Source: Apis mellifera (taxonomy: Eukaryota > Arthropoda > Insecta > Hymenoptera > Apidae). From it: DNA of 64,000 nt. The notes under the pieces are model-generated. The model made no database searches, had not been told where the DNA came from, and saw only the letters and a list, made by a program, of their open reading frames with translations. The stretch spans positions 4,831,903 to 4,895,902 of the forward strand of contig NC_037642.1 in the NCBI RefSeq assembly GCF_003254395.2, read 5' to 3'. The position numbers and the translations under genes are program-made. Of the stretch, positions 23,311 through 38,600 are shown in pieces. Every line of letters begins with the position of its first letter. Position 1 is the stretch's first letter.

Positions 23311-26300
23311 CTGGAACAAAATACAATTCTAAAGAAAACCCACCCTCTGTCAATCTGATAATTATTCCGCAAAATATATAATATGAATTATAAAAATCAT
23401 CATCAAATAATTTAATTCGCTTCAAGAATTATTGGCAAAATAATGTACCTGGAATTTTATTAAAAAACAAAAGGGATATCACTAATAACATAATCTCGTT
23501 ATTAAACATCTAACGTGATTCTTTTCTTTCCACAGAGCGTCTAAAGATCCACGAAAACGAAGAATATCGGAGGAAAGAAATTAGTGGAGGGGAAAACTTT
23601 GAGGAAAAGGAAGAAGGTAGAAAAACTGGGCGGAGATATTTCGAGCTCTCTCAGTGGGAAAGAATATTATTTCCCAATTTTAATTAAGTTAATTTCTGTT
23701 GATCTAAAAAAAGACTAATTTACGCACCCTTCGACTCGTAAACAACCAACCGAATTCATTCGCATGCTGCGTCAATATGCAAAGTGGCGAACTTCTGACC
23801 CTCCAACTTCCATCCTTGGTTTGCCAAGAATAAACAAGCGAATAGATCGATTAAATTTTTTGATGATCGCCAAATAATACGAGAGAGAAAAAGTTGAAAA
23901 AAAAAGAGAAATATTGAAATATCGATTCACGCGATAGTTGATTAATCGAAACAAAATTGACGTTACAGTTATACAAAACGTACGAGTTTTATTTATGGAT
24001 TTTACCTGTTTAACGATCAATTTCCTCTCGAAATTATTTCAAGTGACGATTAATTCAAGAAAGGTATTAAATTCGAAAAGTCCTTCGCTATCCTCGAGGA
24101 CGAGGAATTAAAACGGCAACGAGCCGTTCTCTTCGACGCAAAATTATTATTAAAATCGAACGTTGCATCCGCGCCAAAAGGGGAAAAGGAAGGAGAGGAA
24201 GAGAGACAGAGATATATAAGCTTATTAAATTTTAAGTGGTCGGATTAACGGCGTGTCCTCGCCCCTTTTTACGAACAATCCCGGATAACCCCGTCTATAT
24301 TGTGCATGATAAATCGAGGGAAAAATCATGGAACAAGGGGGCTCACCCCTTTGAGAAGAAAAGGGAGGGAAAGGAGGATCGAGGACTGTTCTAGCACAGC
24401 GGCAATTAAGCACTAATTGCTACAATCGTCCTCGAATAAAATCGTCTGGGAAAGAATCGTTCCAAAGACAGCTCTCGAAATCGCTGGGATCCCCTCGATT
24501 GGCTTGGCCGATCGAGCCGAGTGGCCCATTTGCACAGAACCTGGCCAACCAATTGTTCCAAGGGTATAGAAAGAATTTCATTACATTGGCGGGAATATTT
24601 GGATATTTTTGTACCTGCCATTTTTTTTATCGATTAATAAAAGAGGACATAATCGATTCTCCATAGATGATCGATGATCGGCGATTAATTTTTGATTAAC
24701 AAGTAATAATATTAGATTTTTCTCCAAATAGATAGAGAAATAAAAAAAAGAAATATAATAATTATCCTCTCCAATCTTCTCAACCTCTAACGGGATCTTC
24801 CTAATGAATTTAATTTCATCGGGAGATGAAAAATTCTTCTTCTAATAATTCCCTCCTCCGAGGATAAGAGATTAAAGCCATAAAACAAAAGACGAGAGAG
24901 TGTAGTATCCGTTGAAGCGATATTCCAAGATCCACACCCGTCTCCTACAATTAGTTCGCCAATTCAGAAACAGCCTGAAACTATCCTCTTCTAACCGCCG
25001 AATTTGATTTTGATTCGCTTCCGGTTTGAAGCTTTGAGAACGCTTTTTTTAATTTCGATTCCTTCCCCATTGAATTGCATCCGTTAATTAAAAACGGATT
25101 ATCATTTTTTTCAACATTTGCAACAGGCATTCTATTATTGAATTTATTTGCTCTATTATTCTTGCTGCGTGACCATTTGATGAAATGTAATGAGGGAGAA
25201 GAAAAAAAGGAAAAGGAAAAGGAAAGGAAAGGAAAGGGGAAACGAAGGAAAGTTTTATCTTCCTGCTTGGCTGAAAAATCGATTTTATACTTTGTTTCTT
25301 CCGCCTGGTAAATAAGAAATTCAACGAAATAACGAGGCAATATATGTGTTATGCTGTATATTTTCGTAATCTAAGGTATTAATAAAGTGTTGATAATTTT
25401 TAAACGTGAAATGAATTAAATTTAAATTCGTTAAACTCTGGTTCCAGGATAAATCAAGAATTTATTACATCGATCGATAATTCTTAACTTGTTTAAAGTT
25501 TGGGAAATATGATAGAAAATAAGTTCAAATAGTTTCCTCTATTTCCTTGGAAATTTTGATTGAACTTGGAAAATTTCTTCATGAAAAAACAATGTTTCGT
25601 TCGTGATAACGCGAAGAATTAAAAATTGATTTAGAAAGATTATTAAATTATTTGAAAATTAACAAACTAAAGAAGAAAATTCATCTTACAAACATCTTAT
25701 TTAAAATCGTTCCATCGATGATACATATATATAAGAGCAGAAAGAAGAAACGAATGATTTCTCGATTAAAATCTCCCCTTTCGTTTAACTCTCTTAAATG
25801 GAAATTTTACGTCGATATTGTTTCAACCGGACAACAATGTCTCGTGGAAACAAAGGGTGGAACAGCTCGAATCCTACAAAGAGGAGGCGACGGAGGAACA
25901 AAGTCTGACAGGAATTCTCCAACTTCGAAAATGGTGTTATCGGCTGCGAGGAATTAAGGATAATTCTCTTCCGTCCCGAATCGCCGCCAAAGCATAGGAT
26001 GGGATGTTTCGCGTTTATAAGAGCAAATTGAAGGAGAGAGAGAGAGAGAAGGCAGAGGTTCCTCTCCTCGAGATGGCGAAAGTGGAGGGTTGTTCGAGTT
26101 AAAACTAACGCGATACGATGTGTACAAGTTGTATGGGAATCGGTTTTATTGGAAACTTCTGCTAAACGAGGTCGACGAAAATTGGATTCGTTTTTTATAG
26201 CTTAGATAATCGGGACGATAAAGGAAACAATCGGGATAAAATGGAATTGGAGTGTTAAGAGAGTGTTTTCGTATATTTCAAGTTTGAAATTAAAAAAAAA

Positions 26301-28620
26301 AAAAAAATACAGAGTTCTCTCTCCGTTTAAATTTGAATAATTCGTGAATCGAAATTTCACGTTGTTGATCGTTTCGAAATCGTGAAATATGAAAATTCGA
26401 AATTGAAAAAAGTTTTCAAAATTCGACGAGGATGGAAAGATTGAAATTGTTTCAAATTTTCTCTAAAAATACCATTCTTATCTTTCACGTACTTTCATAT
26501 ATTTCCCTTTCATTTTTCCAGACAAAACTCGTTTCTTTTATAAAAAGAATACACGACTTCGTAACATAAAAATATGAAAAGAACAAGAAAAATTAAAAAC
26601 TCTAAACGTTATCGCAAAAAACAATGATGAAATAGTGCTCTTATAAAATAACCAATAAAATACCATTATCACGAACCCGATAACCTTGGAAACGATTATC
26701 GACGCTATCGACTTTTCCTGAGTGGAAAGTTCGATCAATGGTCAGACGCGTCAGATGGATAAGTCGACCGACTACTAGGAAAGTAGTCGAGTCTCTCTCG
26801 CAGGTAAGAAAAGGGGAGGGGGTAAAGTTTGCGATCCCAAAGTGGCAGCAGCTGAGTTTTCGACGATAATCTTTTGGCGAGGAGGAACCAGTTCAGTCCA
26901 GCGTGTATAAGCTGACGTTTATTCGAGCGTAGCGCTAATCTGGGCGGGTTGTGCGTTTAGTCGGCTCGTGAAATTTGCACGAATTTCAACAGCTTCTCCC
27001 AGAAGTGGTCGAGAAGGAATGAAAAACTCCTCGGCGAGTATCCATTTTTATTCTGGTTCCTTTTCATCTCCAGATATTATTACTGTCTCTCCTTTCAGAT
27101 GGCGGACAGTTTTAATAATTGACCACTCGAATTTGAGGGCCAACGTGTGTAAAATAGAATAGGAGAATTTATATATAACTTATTTTTCGAAGAGGGGAAA
27201 ACTATTGTTTCATAGAAAAACAGATTAAATGGACAATCGACGTGTTAATAATTGGGAATTCACATTTTATCGTAGTCTCAATTGAGTATTTAAAAACGAG
27301 CCAAGGTTCGTTGTTACAAGCTGGCTTCGCTTCCCTCTTTATTCGTCTCGAATATCTTCCTCTTTCAAAGTGGCAAGGTTAATGCTTCAAGGCTGATCCG
27401 CATATAACCTGTCCGCAAACTTTGGCGAAACTACGTGGACGTGTTGGTTGAGTGACGTTTTTCATCACACTTTCAGACTGCTCCTTCGTCAAACAATCCT
27501 TGGCAAATTGAGAATTCAAGTCGAGGATATTTTTGTCGTGATGCACCGTTTCTTTTCACCATATTAATTAATTCTCTTGAATAATATTCTTTGTAAGTTC
27601 CATGTACTATTTCTAATTTTTTTTTTTGATTTTGTAAAAAAGAAAAAAAAAAGAATAGGTGAAGATTTTTATTTAATGTAACAATCGATATGCTACGCAA
27701 ACTGTGTAACTATATAGTTTTCCCTATCCGTTCTCTTTCTCTCTCTCTTTCTCTCCCCTTCTTCCATTTAATCCAGGCAAACTCCACAGACAGTCTCGTC
27801 CCAAACGTTGGATGGCCACGCACTCCTTTTCGCACCCCTAATCTCAAACATTCAGTACAAACATCCTTGTTTCATACTCCCAACGCTCCAAACTTTACCA
27901 CCCTCTTTGAACATTCGCACGAAATTTCCATTCCCATGACGATAACTTACAAAACTCCTTCTCCTCTTCTTCTTCTTTCCCCTCTGGTTTCCATCAATTT
28001 CTATCATCTCCATATTTCGCGCCTCATATCAATCACAGATTTTCCAAAGTTTAACATTTTTTTTTCTTTCACTGTAGGAAAGAATAATTTATTAGAAGAT
28101 GAAAAGATTGATAGGAAACGTAGTATAATCTAATTAGAATTTAATTAGTGAAAAGAAACGTTGATTATCTGACACTATTCCTTCGTTTTTCTTAATATCT
28201 TTTCATTTTCTTCCAATTTATCTTCTGTCCAACGTATCCTCTTATTATATTATTTCCTACAAATAAAAATTTCTTCCTTCCAATCTCAATTTTCAGTCGA
28301 AACAGTTTTTAAACTTTCACCCTGCAGAATTTTATTTTTCTTTTAAATATCTCTTTATCTTTGTCAATTATCGTGACACATCATCTATACTTCACGTTTA
28401 ATTGAAACATTTACGAAACAGACGTACGGTAAATTTCCCTTGAACAGTTAGGAGAAGGGGGTAAATGGGCGCATTACTTATCTGCTAGATTTAACGCGTT
28501 GCTCCAAAGGGAAATTTACAATTAAGCGAGGCGAGGCGAGAAAATAGGCGCGTGCTGTGCATCAACCGCGGATATAATTTACTATTATCACGCTTGTGGA
28601 CGTGGTGAATCGTTGTGTCA

Positions 28621-28641
28621 GAGGAGGAGGAGGAGGAGGAA
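28621..28641. repeat. (GAG)n microsatellite
   Basis: About seven GAG repeats in a purine-rich stretch (28620-28680). Confidence 0.9.
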
Positions 28642-31600
28642 AGGAAAAAAAAGGGGGGAGAGAGAGAGAAAGATCGTCGAGGCGCTTAAATTATGGTCGA
28701 GTAGAACTCGTTAATGGGAATAAAAAATTGAAGACGTAATCCATCCATGGAATGGATGGATGTGGAGTTATTCATCGAGTTGACGATAAATAAACAAAAG
28801 TGCAGAAAATATTTTCGATCCTTTCGATTCTTCGTTCGAAATCGAGAATGGCGATGTTTTATTTCGTTTAAAAAAAGATCAGATTCGATTCGTACATTCG
28901 ATCGTGTTAAATGATTCGAGGATTGATAATAAGAGGCGTCTATTTCCAGCTGTTAGGCGAGCTACGAAATATAGAAAAAATCGAATAGAACTCATCAAAT
29001 TTTTTTTTTTTTTTTACTCTCCCTCTGACCGTTTCCACAATGGACGATTTATTTTCGACTAGTTATTAGAATATAAACAAAACACACTCATCCATACATT
29101 CACGTTAAACTCATTATTGGAATTCTCCCATAAAGGAACACAATAGAACTTCGAATTCTATTTTATTAGTATTTATTATAAGCGGATTTTTCAATAGCAC
29201 AACAAGACGAATAATATTTAATTCCACGAAACAAAAATTCCAACAAGAGTATGAGGAAAATATAATATTTGAAAATAGAGAAAACCATTGCATCCCCTTG
29301 TAATTTTTTTTAAAAATTATTATCGAATCCCTTGAATAATCCAATAAGTGTTGCGGATAGATTAAAGTCGCCCCTATCATTAACACGCACGATAAAAAAA
29401 GATCATATTTCCACAACTCACGAAGAGCATCGCCATTATTATCAAGTTTCAAAATCCACCCTCCCCCTTCCCCGTTAATCACCCTCGACAAGACGCTCCA
29501 CTTTTTCATCCCATTAATACCCATCCCCCCAACAGAAGAATTATCGCATTTCCTTGCAACGAAACTCTGCACCACTCATCATCCCCCTTTCACCTTTCTT
29601 GCCGATCTTCTTTTTTCCCCTTCCCCCCTCCAATAACGGAGAATACTCGATGAGGTCTTAAAAGTAACGAGTTATACAAACGATTTATTTCGATATTCGA
29701 AAATATACATCCAGCTTTAATAATTAAATTCGATCGAGGTAACTCGAATCTTAAAAGTACGATAATAATTCGTGAAATTTGATATCGAAAGAAAATGTTA
29801 GAAATAGGATTTTTAAATGGAAACGTGTATATAAGAGATCTCGAGCAAACATTCGAGAAGAAATTAATTGGAACAGAGGGATGATAAAATAATGATATTA
29901 TTATTTTTAAAATCCGTGCATCCTCGTCGATTGACGAGACAATTCCAAATTCTTCGACTTTGAACAATTTCAGGTTGGAAGAGTAGCGGTTAGTTAATAA
30001 TCCTGGTTACGAATGCGATACTACGACGGATTCCTTGGGTGGATGGTTGACCCGCTTCGACTTGGAACGAAATCAGATCGGGCAACTGACACGCGCCCTC
30101 TTTAACCGTGCATGCAAATGCGCTTACAAACGTGACACGGCGTGTATATATCCAGTGCAGCGTGTACGAAAAACATTCTCAAACATTGTTGTAAAACAGC
30201 TTCGTGGTTGATTTTGAACGAGCAGCAATTTCGATAACAGGGAAAAGACGACTTGTAACTTTGGTTTTCCTTTGCCCAAGGCACAAGGATGAAGAGAATC
30301 TCTGAGGAGGATTCTATGAGGCACGTAAGAGGATCGTCGTAATACGAAAATATTTCTTCAGGGGGAGAAAGAGGATTATTATTAAAGATATCGGTACAGT
30401 TTTGAAAATATTGAAGTTAGACTTGTCTGACTTTTATCCGGATGGTAGATTCACCAAGAGATAGAAAAAGTATTTGAAAAGTATATATATATGAAATGAA
30501 GATTGAATATTTTACAGTGCTTTTCTTTTCTATACATGTATTAATCTTCTCTGAGATTTGAAACTTTTGTTATAAACTTTATCGTTTCTTTCAATTTTAT
30601 AAAAGCTTTCACCAACAGTTTACACGAGAATTCCAATTGAAGTAGACAATTTGATTGCAAGGAAAAAATTGGAGATTTATCCGAGTTGTGAAAAGAAAGG
30701 AAAAAAGTACTTTTCTTTAATTTTATAAAAGATGCAATAATTCGAAGAATCAACAGGGTCGAAGAAATCTTCATTAAGTATTGAAATGAATGAAACGAAG
30801 ACAGCCGGTGATCGATACGCTCGTGACAAATTAATGGCCCAGAAGAGCGATTTATCGTACGTTCTAATGGAGAGGAGAAGATGGAAAAGATGAGAAAAGG
30901 GAAAGAGGGAGGCTGTCCTTTATCCAAATTATTGTGTGTAAATGCCAGGAAAATCTTCGCTCAAGAGACCAAGTTGGAAATTATAATGCATATTTGTGCG
31001 CGAAATAGCTGGAGGAAATTATTCAACGTTAATTTCAAATTTGTTGCAAATACGTCACTTGAATATGCCCTTTGCTTTTGTTAATCGAATTTATCAATCT
31101 CTTTATCATATAATGCCATTCTGTGAAAATATTTTGAGTTTGGTAAAGGAAATATAAGGCTCTGAATCAAGTGACCGCATAAATTAATGCTTTAACAGAT
31201 AGAATTGCATGCATTCCTCTCTACAGAGAAAATAAGATTCAAAGATTTGAATTTGTGCTTTGTGCAATTAAGATTTCTTTAATCTTGTAACATTTCTCTT
31301 GTATTAATCGAGATAATTTCAGTAACAGGCTTTATATGCTTATTAGAAGATTGAACGAATCAAACAATAGCAATCAAAATATAGAAAATTAATATTACAA
31401 TAACAATTTATTAATTCTACGAAATCGATAGCATCGTATTAATAAATTTTTCATCATAATTTCATCGTATTTCCTTTCCACTTGTCGAAACAAGCAAGTG
31501 TATTTTAATTAAATCGCAACACGTTCAACAGGATTGAATTTCAATGGTTAAGTCGTTCGTAAAAATGTTAAAAATATCAATTATCCCCGTCATAATCTTT

Positions 31601-32551
31601 ATCCTCCGTTTTCCAATCTCATTGTCAAGAGCAGACACGGGGAATAATTCGTTTCATAATCCTTTCCAAGTCCGGATTCGATTTAACGAGCGACCAGAGT
31701 TTCGAATATTTTCGCGACCAACGTTCCTCGTTAAAGCTCGCGATATCAGTTTTATCAGCTCGCGGATGATGTTCCCGACCATTTCGAAAGTTACTTCGAA
31801 AATGAATGCGTTACTTGCAGAAACTGAAGCGGGAACAATTAACCACGGATAATCGCGTCCTGTTCCTCGGTAAATTTACCATGTTGGAGCAGGAATGAAA
31901 AGTGGAATCGCGTTTCAACCGGATCGCGATAAAACTTGGCCCCCCTCGCTCCGCGAGGTCGCCCTCGAACACAACTGCTAATGGAATTCCAGTGAACGAG
32001 GTTTATCGTTTGATTTGCGAGTTTCGTGTAACTTTCGTGCGCAATCGTATCGGGAATGAAATTCCCTTCCTCGTGAGATTGTTGAACATTGAGAATGTAT
32101 TGTTGGCAGAGTTACGCGCTTCCTTCGTTCCGTTTCCGTCATTTTATTTATCAGTTAATTACACGATTGTTCGGTTAATCGAGGAAAATAAATACACGTG
32201 AACGTGTGAATCACCTATTATTTTCGTCTTTCGATGAACGATTCATAGGGGTCGAGGGAAAACAAGAAAATCTTGTTGGAAGCCGTGGATGCGAACCCCG
32301 GGCAAAAGGGGTTTACACGCGTTATGCCACGGAATCTCCTTGTTTCCTTTTTCTTTGATGCGGAAGCCTCGATACCAGATTATTACATTTGGAAAATCGA
32401 TAATCTCTCGATGTTTCACTTGATAAAAAACACTCTGGATATCGTATTATTATTGCAATTTTTAATAAAGACGAAATCAATCAAGTAAATCTCTCTCTCT
32501 CTTTCCCTCGCATATCTTAACAAATTCTATCGATGGCTTGCATTCATGACT

Positions 32552-32675
32552 GTTAGAAGCTTTCTGGCGTAAGCTTCTTACAAGGGTGTTCTGGCGTTTC
32601 ATCAACATTGCAGTTGGTAATTTCATCAGGGGTTGAGTATCAGAATGTTATCAGACACCTGATGAAGCTAATTAC
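32552..32675. other. Pair of foldable inverted repeats in intron
   Basis: The first hairpin pairs GTTAGAAGCTT (32552-32562) with AAGCTTCTTAC (32571-32581), 10 of 11 positions, around an 8-nt loop. The second pairs GTAATT+TCATCAGG (32617-32630) with CCTGATGA and AATTAC (32658-32665, 32670-32675), leaving a 4-nt bulge and a loop of about 27 nt. TTCTGGCGT and TTTCATCA each occur twice in the region. No known small-RNA seed is recognised. It may be a structured RNA or a decayed mobile-element end. Confidence 0.45.
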
Positions 32676-35600
32676 GGTGTTAGTACAACGTAGAAGGCAA
32701 AGTCTTAGCGAATTGTAGCGAGAAGACACAAATTTCACGTGAAATTTTCGACAAAATTAAAATGTTAAATTTAAACAATTCAACAAGAATTCCCAATATT
32801 TAAAGATCATTTCAATCTCTTCAATTTATTTCTCGTTATACACGAAAAATTATTTTTCAAAGAATTAATTGTCCCAATCTAAATATTCAACTTCAACTTT
32901 GAATAATTAATTAAAACAACAATTGGACGTCGCTCGAACGAATCGACTCTGTCCTTCTTAACTCGAATCGTCGAAATTTTGCTGGGAAATCTGGAATAGG
33001 GTAATCGGTTCGACGGGTTCGCGGTCGTGTTACGTGGTTCACCGGCGTTCACCGCGGAACGAGTACACGCGTATCCGCAAATGAGTTTGACGGCCTAGCA
33101 CCTAACCCCTCCCCACCCCTGGTGCACGCGACACGTCGAGTAACAGGGTCGCGGATAGCAGGGCCAGGGGTTGTTATATCGGTGGAGGGACAATAACCAG
33201 GGATGCGGTCGTCGTTCGACCGCTTCCTCGTGCCACCAACCCTTTCCCCTCCCATCTGTCGGTCGATTAAATCTTCGGCGCGGGAAAATGAACCGAACCC
33301 CGGCCAAATTAAGCACACGAGGTTACAAAGACCATGGCGAAAATTGGTTTATTATCGGTGGACGTCGCGCGATCGTGGTATTCTCGGTCAGACGACGTGT
33401 GGGTGTGCCAGAGGCGGGGGTTGGATCCAATTCACCGGATGTTTCATTGGGGAGGATGTTTGATGCTTACGTTGATTGGATCTGGATCCGTTGGACGACA
33501 AAAGATGGAGGAAAGAAGGAGGGAGAGCATGTTTGAAATATTATCTAATGCAAAATTCTGTTTTATCTGAGGTAAATATTTTCTTTTTTTTAGGAAAGAG
33601 CGATTAGAAAAAATATTTGCATACTATATTTGTTGGAAAAATTTTAAAAAACTAATTAATCACTTTATAATATTTACTTAGAATATTTATCCATAATAGT
33701 TTCGATTTCGATTAAAAATTTGACACTATGCATAATAAAGTGTATTATTCCATGTTATTGTTTGATAATGATAATTTTTTTTTAAATTTTTTCAGGGATT
33801 AATAAATTTTGAAGAAGAAAATTTGTGAACGCGTCGTGGGAAAGATTGATCGGCCTATCGGATCGAGTAATAATATTCAACAAAAGTTTCACGAGATTTC
33901 AACCCGCTTCGCAGCGAGCATAGTTGACTTTGGAACAAGGTACACTGTTAATGCACGAAGTTTGATTGTTCCTGACACTTCAGAGATTGACCCGGCTTGT
34001 GTGCGAGATTTAGTATCCTTTCGGGGCAGGGACTCGATTAGGATTTGCACGTTTGTTGAGATTAATGTAGTTTCTAAATTGAATTCAAATCGAACGCTCG
34101 ACACCTTTATTTAAACCGAGAGCGATCGATCGTTCCCCGCTTTTCCACGTAACATGATGGAAAATTTAGATAACGCAATTATATCCTTCTTCTCGAAATT
34201 TTATCCCGTATACGAATTCCATTCGACGATTTTAAAATTCTTTAAACACTGATTTCTTTATCAATTTTAGATATTCATCCGTTTACACGATATTCGTGAT
34301 ACTTTGAGAGCGAGTATCAAATACTTTATAAACGAACTGTACGTTAATTATATATTCAAGATCGATATTTCAAGCTCGCTACATCATCGCAAAGAATAAT
34401 AAAATAAAAACACACACATATGGTGGAATATTTTTCCATTTTTCCATAGTGCGTATAAAAAAAAAATCTAGAAGGGAATATTAAAGTCATCTTTCGAAAA
34501 CGGTATGGGGAAAAAAAAAAAAAAGAAAGGAACCACCGTCAAAAATATATGCAGCGAACGGTGGATTAAAATTGCAGGAATTCGAACGTGTGTTGCGCGG
34601 CGTGTATGCATTGGCAGACGCGTAATACACGCGGATTTGAATACGAAAAGGGTGGATGCGGCCATCCGCAGATCGGCGAATTTCAGGGTGGTTGTGTGCA
34701 AATATCGGAAGCGATTCGTAAAAAGGCTTGGCGGGAAATAAATTTGGATAATTAGGTTTTTCTAAGGCAATTCTACGGGAGAAAATTAGGCGTTGTTTTC
34801 ATCCCCTGATTTGTCGCGAATCGAGTCAAAATTAAACTGATATATCGTTTAATTTATAATCAGTGGTTTGTGACAAGTTTGTTATAATCGATTTAGTGGA
34901 AATTACATACACGTGTGCATTTGTGTTAGAAGTCTTTTTCGACAATCATTATATATCCATTGATTTTTCAGTATATTTGAGAAAAAATTTGGAAAATATT
35001 TGAGAAAATTGTGCTTTCTCTTTTATAATAATCATAATTTAATTATTTTGGATTATTATTCTACTGGATATTTCTGTGGATAGTTTACACGTGAGTTATT
35101 TTTATACATTTAATTTGTTTTTAATTAAATCGCGACGATTTTTATTTAAAAATTATAATGAATATCTTGAATTCTTTGCGTTTTTTATTTAGGTAATAAA
35201 TTGTAATTTAACACGATATGTTGGGAAAAAACGTAATACACGACGTGCGTATGTACATCGCTATGGGCAAGCTTTGGGCAGAATGATCGTGATGCTTGTT
35301 AACATTTGATAGTAACATGAGCGAGCATAACATGAAAGAATTACAAATTACAACTTGTAACAATTAGAATGTAAACAACATGTTTGGATACTAGAGAACT
35401 ATTTCAACAATGTGATTTCATCGTATCAATATTGAAAATCCGATACGAGCAACAACTTTATATTGTATTACTTTAGTGTTTTATATATAATTTACATTCT
35501 AAAATATCCAGCTGTTTTGTTAATATTTCTTCTAATCACGAATTATTATTTGGATAAAGGAAATGTAAATTCCATTCTACTATTCAACAGTGAACAACAA

Positions 35601-38600
35601 CGAAAAGTGAGAATTTATATTTATTCAAATAAGAAATAATGGTTCAAGGAAAAAGGGAAACACGAAAATGGATATTATTTAGAATTTTTTTTTAAATGAA
35701 TTAAAATAATCCTTTTAATTAGAATCGTTGCAAGGATAATTCCAATAACCTTTTAAACTCTAAATTTGCAACTTGAAGATCTTAATTACCAAAGGATGAT
35801 TTTTAGTTCAATTACTTGAGATTGTTCAACACTTATTTATCCCAATATCTTTTATCGATTATATCCCTGGCTTTCGTGCAAAAATATGAAGCAAAGGTTC
35901 GCAAATTAATAAAAAAAGAAAGAAAAAGACTTCGTTACAAAAGATATTTCCAAAAAGAATTCACGATTCATATTCGATGAAACCATGATTTAAAAGAAAA
36001 ATGAAAGAAAAAATCAGAAATAAACTTCACGAACAATCGATGGACCTCCACTGAGTGATTTTTATTAATCAGAGAGGCAAAGGGATTCGACACAATATAT
36101 TGTAAAAAAGAGAAGCTTTCATCAAACGCATCAGAGAAGTTTTCTTTCATTTAAAGATGGTTCCCTTCCATTCTAAGAAATTGTATCCATGATGTCGAGG
36201 AATGAAATCGTTTTAAACACGAACAACCGTGGAAAAAGAAAGAATTTCGAACTCGTCTCATCGACGACGAATCGAGCCTTCGTTTTCACATTAGCTGGCC
36301 TCTTCTTTAAAATACATGTAACTTTCGTGTATTAAATTTAAAATCGAGTAAATTAGATTCTTTTAATCCTTTGCAGATATCTATAAAATTACAGTTAAGC
36401 GAGAAATAAAATTTAAGTTAACAATACGATGTTCAAATACAAATATATCGTTTACATTCTTTATTATGCTTAAACGTTTAACTTACAATCGAGAGAAAGG
36501 ATTAATATTTCAAGATTAATATAAATGTATGAAGATTATGAAATGATGAAGATTATACTTTTTTTTTCTTTTTTTAGATAACATGACACGTTAAAGGGAA
36601 ACTATTAATATTTAATGGAAATGAAAATCCAGGATCACTGATCGATCCCACCCCCTGCAACGCGTTCAATTAATGATAATTACATATCCTTTTTTGCATA
36701 CCAGAGACACGGGGAGGGAATACGCAAGTTGATCACTTTAAGAGTTAATTTTCCAACAGAGCGGACACGTATAATATAAAAAGGATACGTGGAAAATTCT
36801 CCTCCATCTTTCCACCGCCATAGAATATCCCTACGTCCAATCTCTACATTAAAGAGCAGAAGAAACTTCTTCAAATGAATCACACGATCTAAAAAATCTT
36901 CAAAATTAAACAATCTCATTCGAAAATCAATACACCCTTTAATACTTCGAACAACAAAATATCCAGTATCTTCCTTTCAATTCCCTTCGAGACACGTCTC
37001 GGTTGACCAAGATTCTCTCATCTCACGAGAGATTTCAGACAGAAGTGAAGGGAGCTTTTCCATTCGTAATGGGACAAACTGGTTGCTGGACACGTTGGAG
37101 GAAAGAATAATTTTCTCGCGAGAGGATTATCGAGCGAATTTTCTGGCAGAAACGCGGGGAGGGCGGAATACGCAAAGGGGGTGTTGTATCGTTATTTCGA
37201 GAGGCTACGTGCGCGAAAACTTTGCCCATAAATTCTACGGAACACGGAGGGAAGAAACAATTGGGAGAGGGAGGTTCACGAGGTGAAGCTCGGTCGAGGT
37301 GAAAGTCGGTGCATAACACCCCAGCTGGTGGGATGCTTTTTTGAAAATGGCGCGCGCGAGCAGGTGTGCGGGGTGTAAAATTTGAGATATTGCGGATTCG
37401 TGGAAATATGGGGGTCGTTGTATCCTCGTGGAGGGGATAAATTTGCGGAGATTGGATAAAATTAATGCGAGATCGTATGGAAGATAATATTCTTGTAAAA
37501 TTATTTTGTAAAATGTTTATTGCTACGGTGATGTGTTTGTAATTGTTGAAGGGATGATTATTTGTTAAGAGAATAAGTTTTTAAGAATATATATAGAGAG
37601 AGAGAAAGAAAGTGAAGATATTTTATAATTATAGACAAAAGTTGGGATTTCGAAAACTTTGGGCAAGAATTTCTAAAATAATCATAAATTAAACTGAGAA
37701 AGAGTCGCTAGAGGAAAAAAGTAATTGAAACTCTAATGAATTTAATGTATCGAGTAAAAAAGTAAAAGGGGTTGAAACTTGTTAAAAAATAGGAGAATAA
37801 AAAGTTTAAAAGACGGGGGAGGGAAATCCTTGAGAGAGGAAATAAGAAGCCTAAGGAAACTTGGAGTAAGATCGTTAAAAAAAAAGCAACAAAAAGAAAC
37901 GATATACGAAAAAAAAAATAAATAAATATTCAAATTTTCTTTTTCATACCATTCGTCGTCAATTTTTCCCAAAGAAAAATTCCTAGACGAAGAAATATTC
38001 GGATTGACACGCGACATAGCTAAGACACGGCGGCCGCGCGACGATTATATTCAAAAATTTCTGAAACTTCGCGGGTAGGATGTTGGTAATCGATCGGGTA
38101 TGCGAGATGCTCTGACAATTCCGATTGGAATGCAATTGCCGGCTCGATTTAGAAATGATGCCCATACTGGGCTGGATTCCCAGGTTGGCCGCAATTTCGT
38201 TATTAAAAATGAACGCCATCGTAGGTATTTCTCATTTGCGGATGTCTCGATACGTAAAATTTATTCCTCATTATTGGTAAGAAAAAAAAAAAAAATCAAG
38301 ACCTATCACTTCTCGAAGAAAAACTCGTTGAAATATTTTCTTGCCATTCGATTATCGTCGAATTTTCCAATAAAAAAAAAAATATTGAAATGCTCGAAAC
38401 AAATTAATAATCCCATTTTTTGAAACAACATTTTCCAATTTCAATCTCATCCCGTTGATATCCCGTTCTTAATTTAAATAATTTCAATCCCTGTCTATTT
38501 TATTTAAAATGAGAAGAATAGGATATAAATATTTAAATAAAGTTGAGCGGATAAATAGACGAATAGGGGTTTTAGAATTAGAATTGCTGCTGGAAAGAGT

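Noticed and set aside
28741..28765. CCATCC/GGATGG palindrome near 28745
   Set aside because: Short 8-bp stem from simple ATCC repeats; expected by chance in a window of this size.
29114..29575. 153-codon minus-strand open frame, same strand as the gene
   Set aside because: Begins with GTG rather than ATG in a eukaryotic context, has no domain and no matching splice phase to join exons A and B.
31544..31852. Plus-strand frame beginning with a hydrophobic, signal-peptide-like segment
   Set aside because: The hydrophobic start is suggestive, but there is no supporting promoter, poly(A) signal or homology, and the next open frame is in a different phase.
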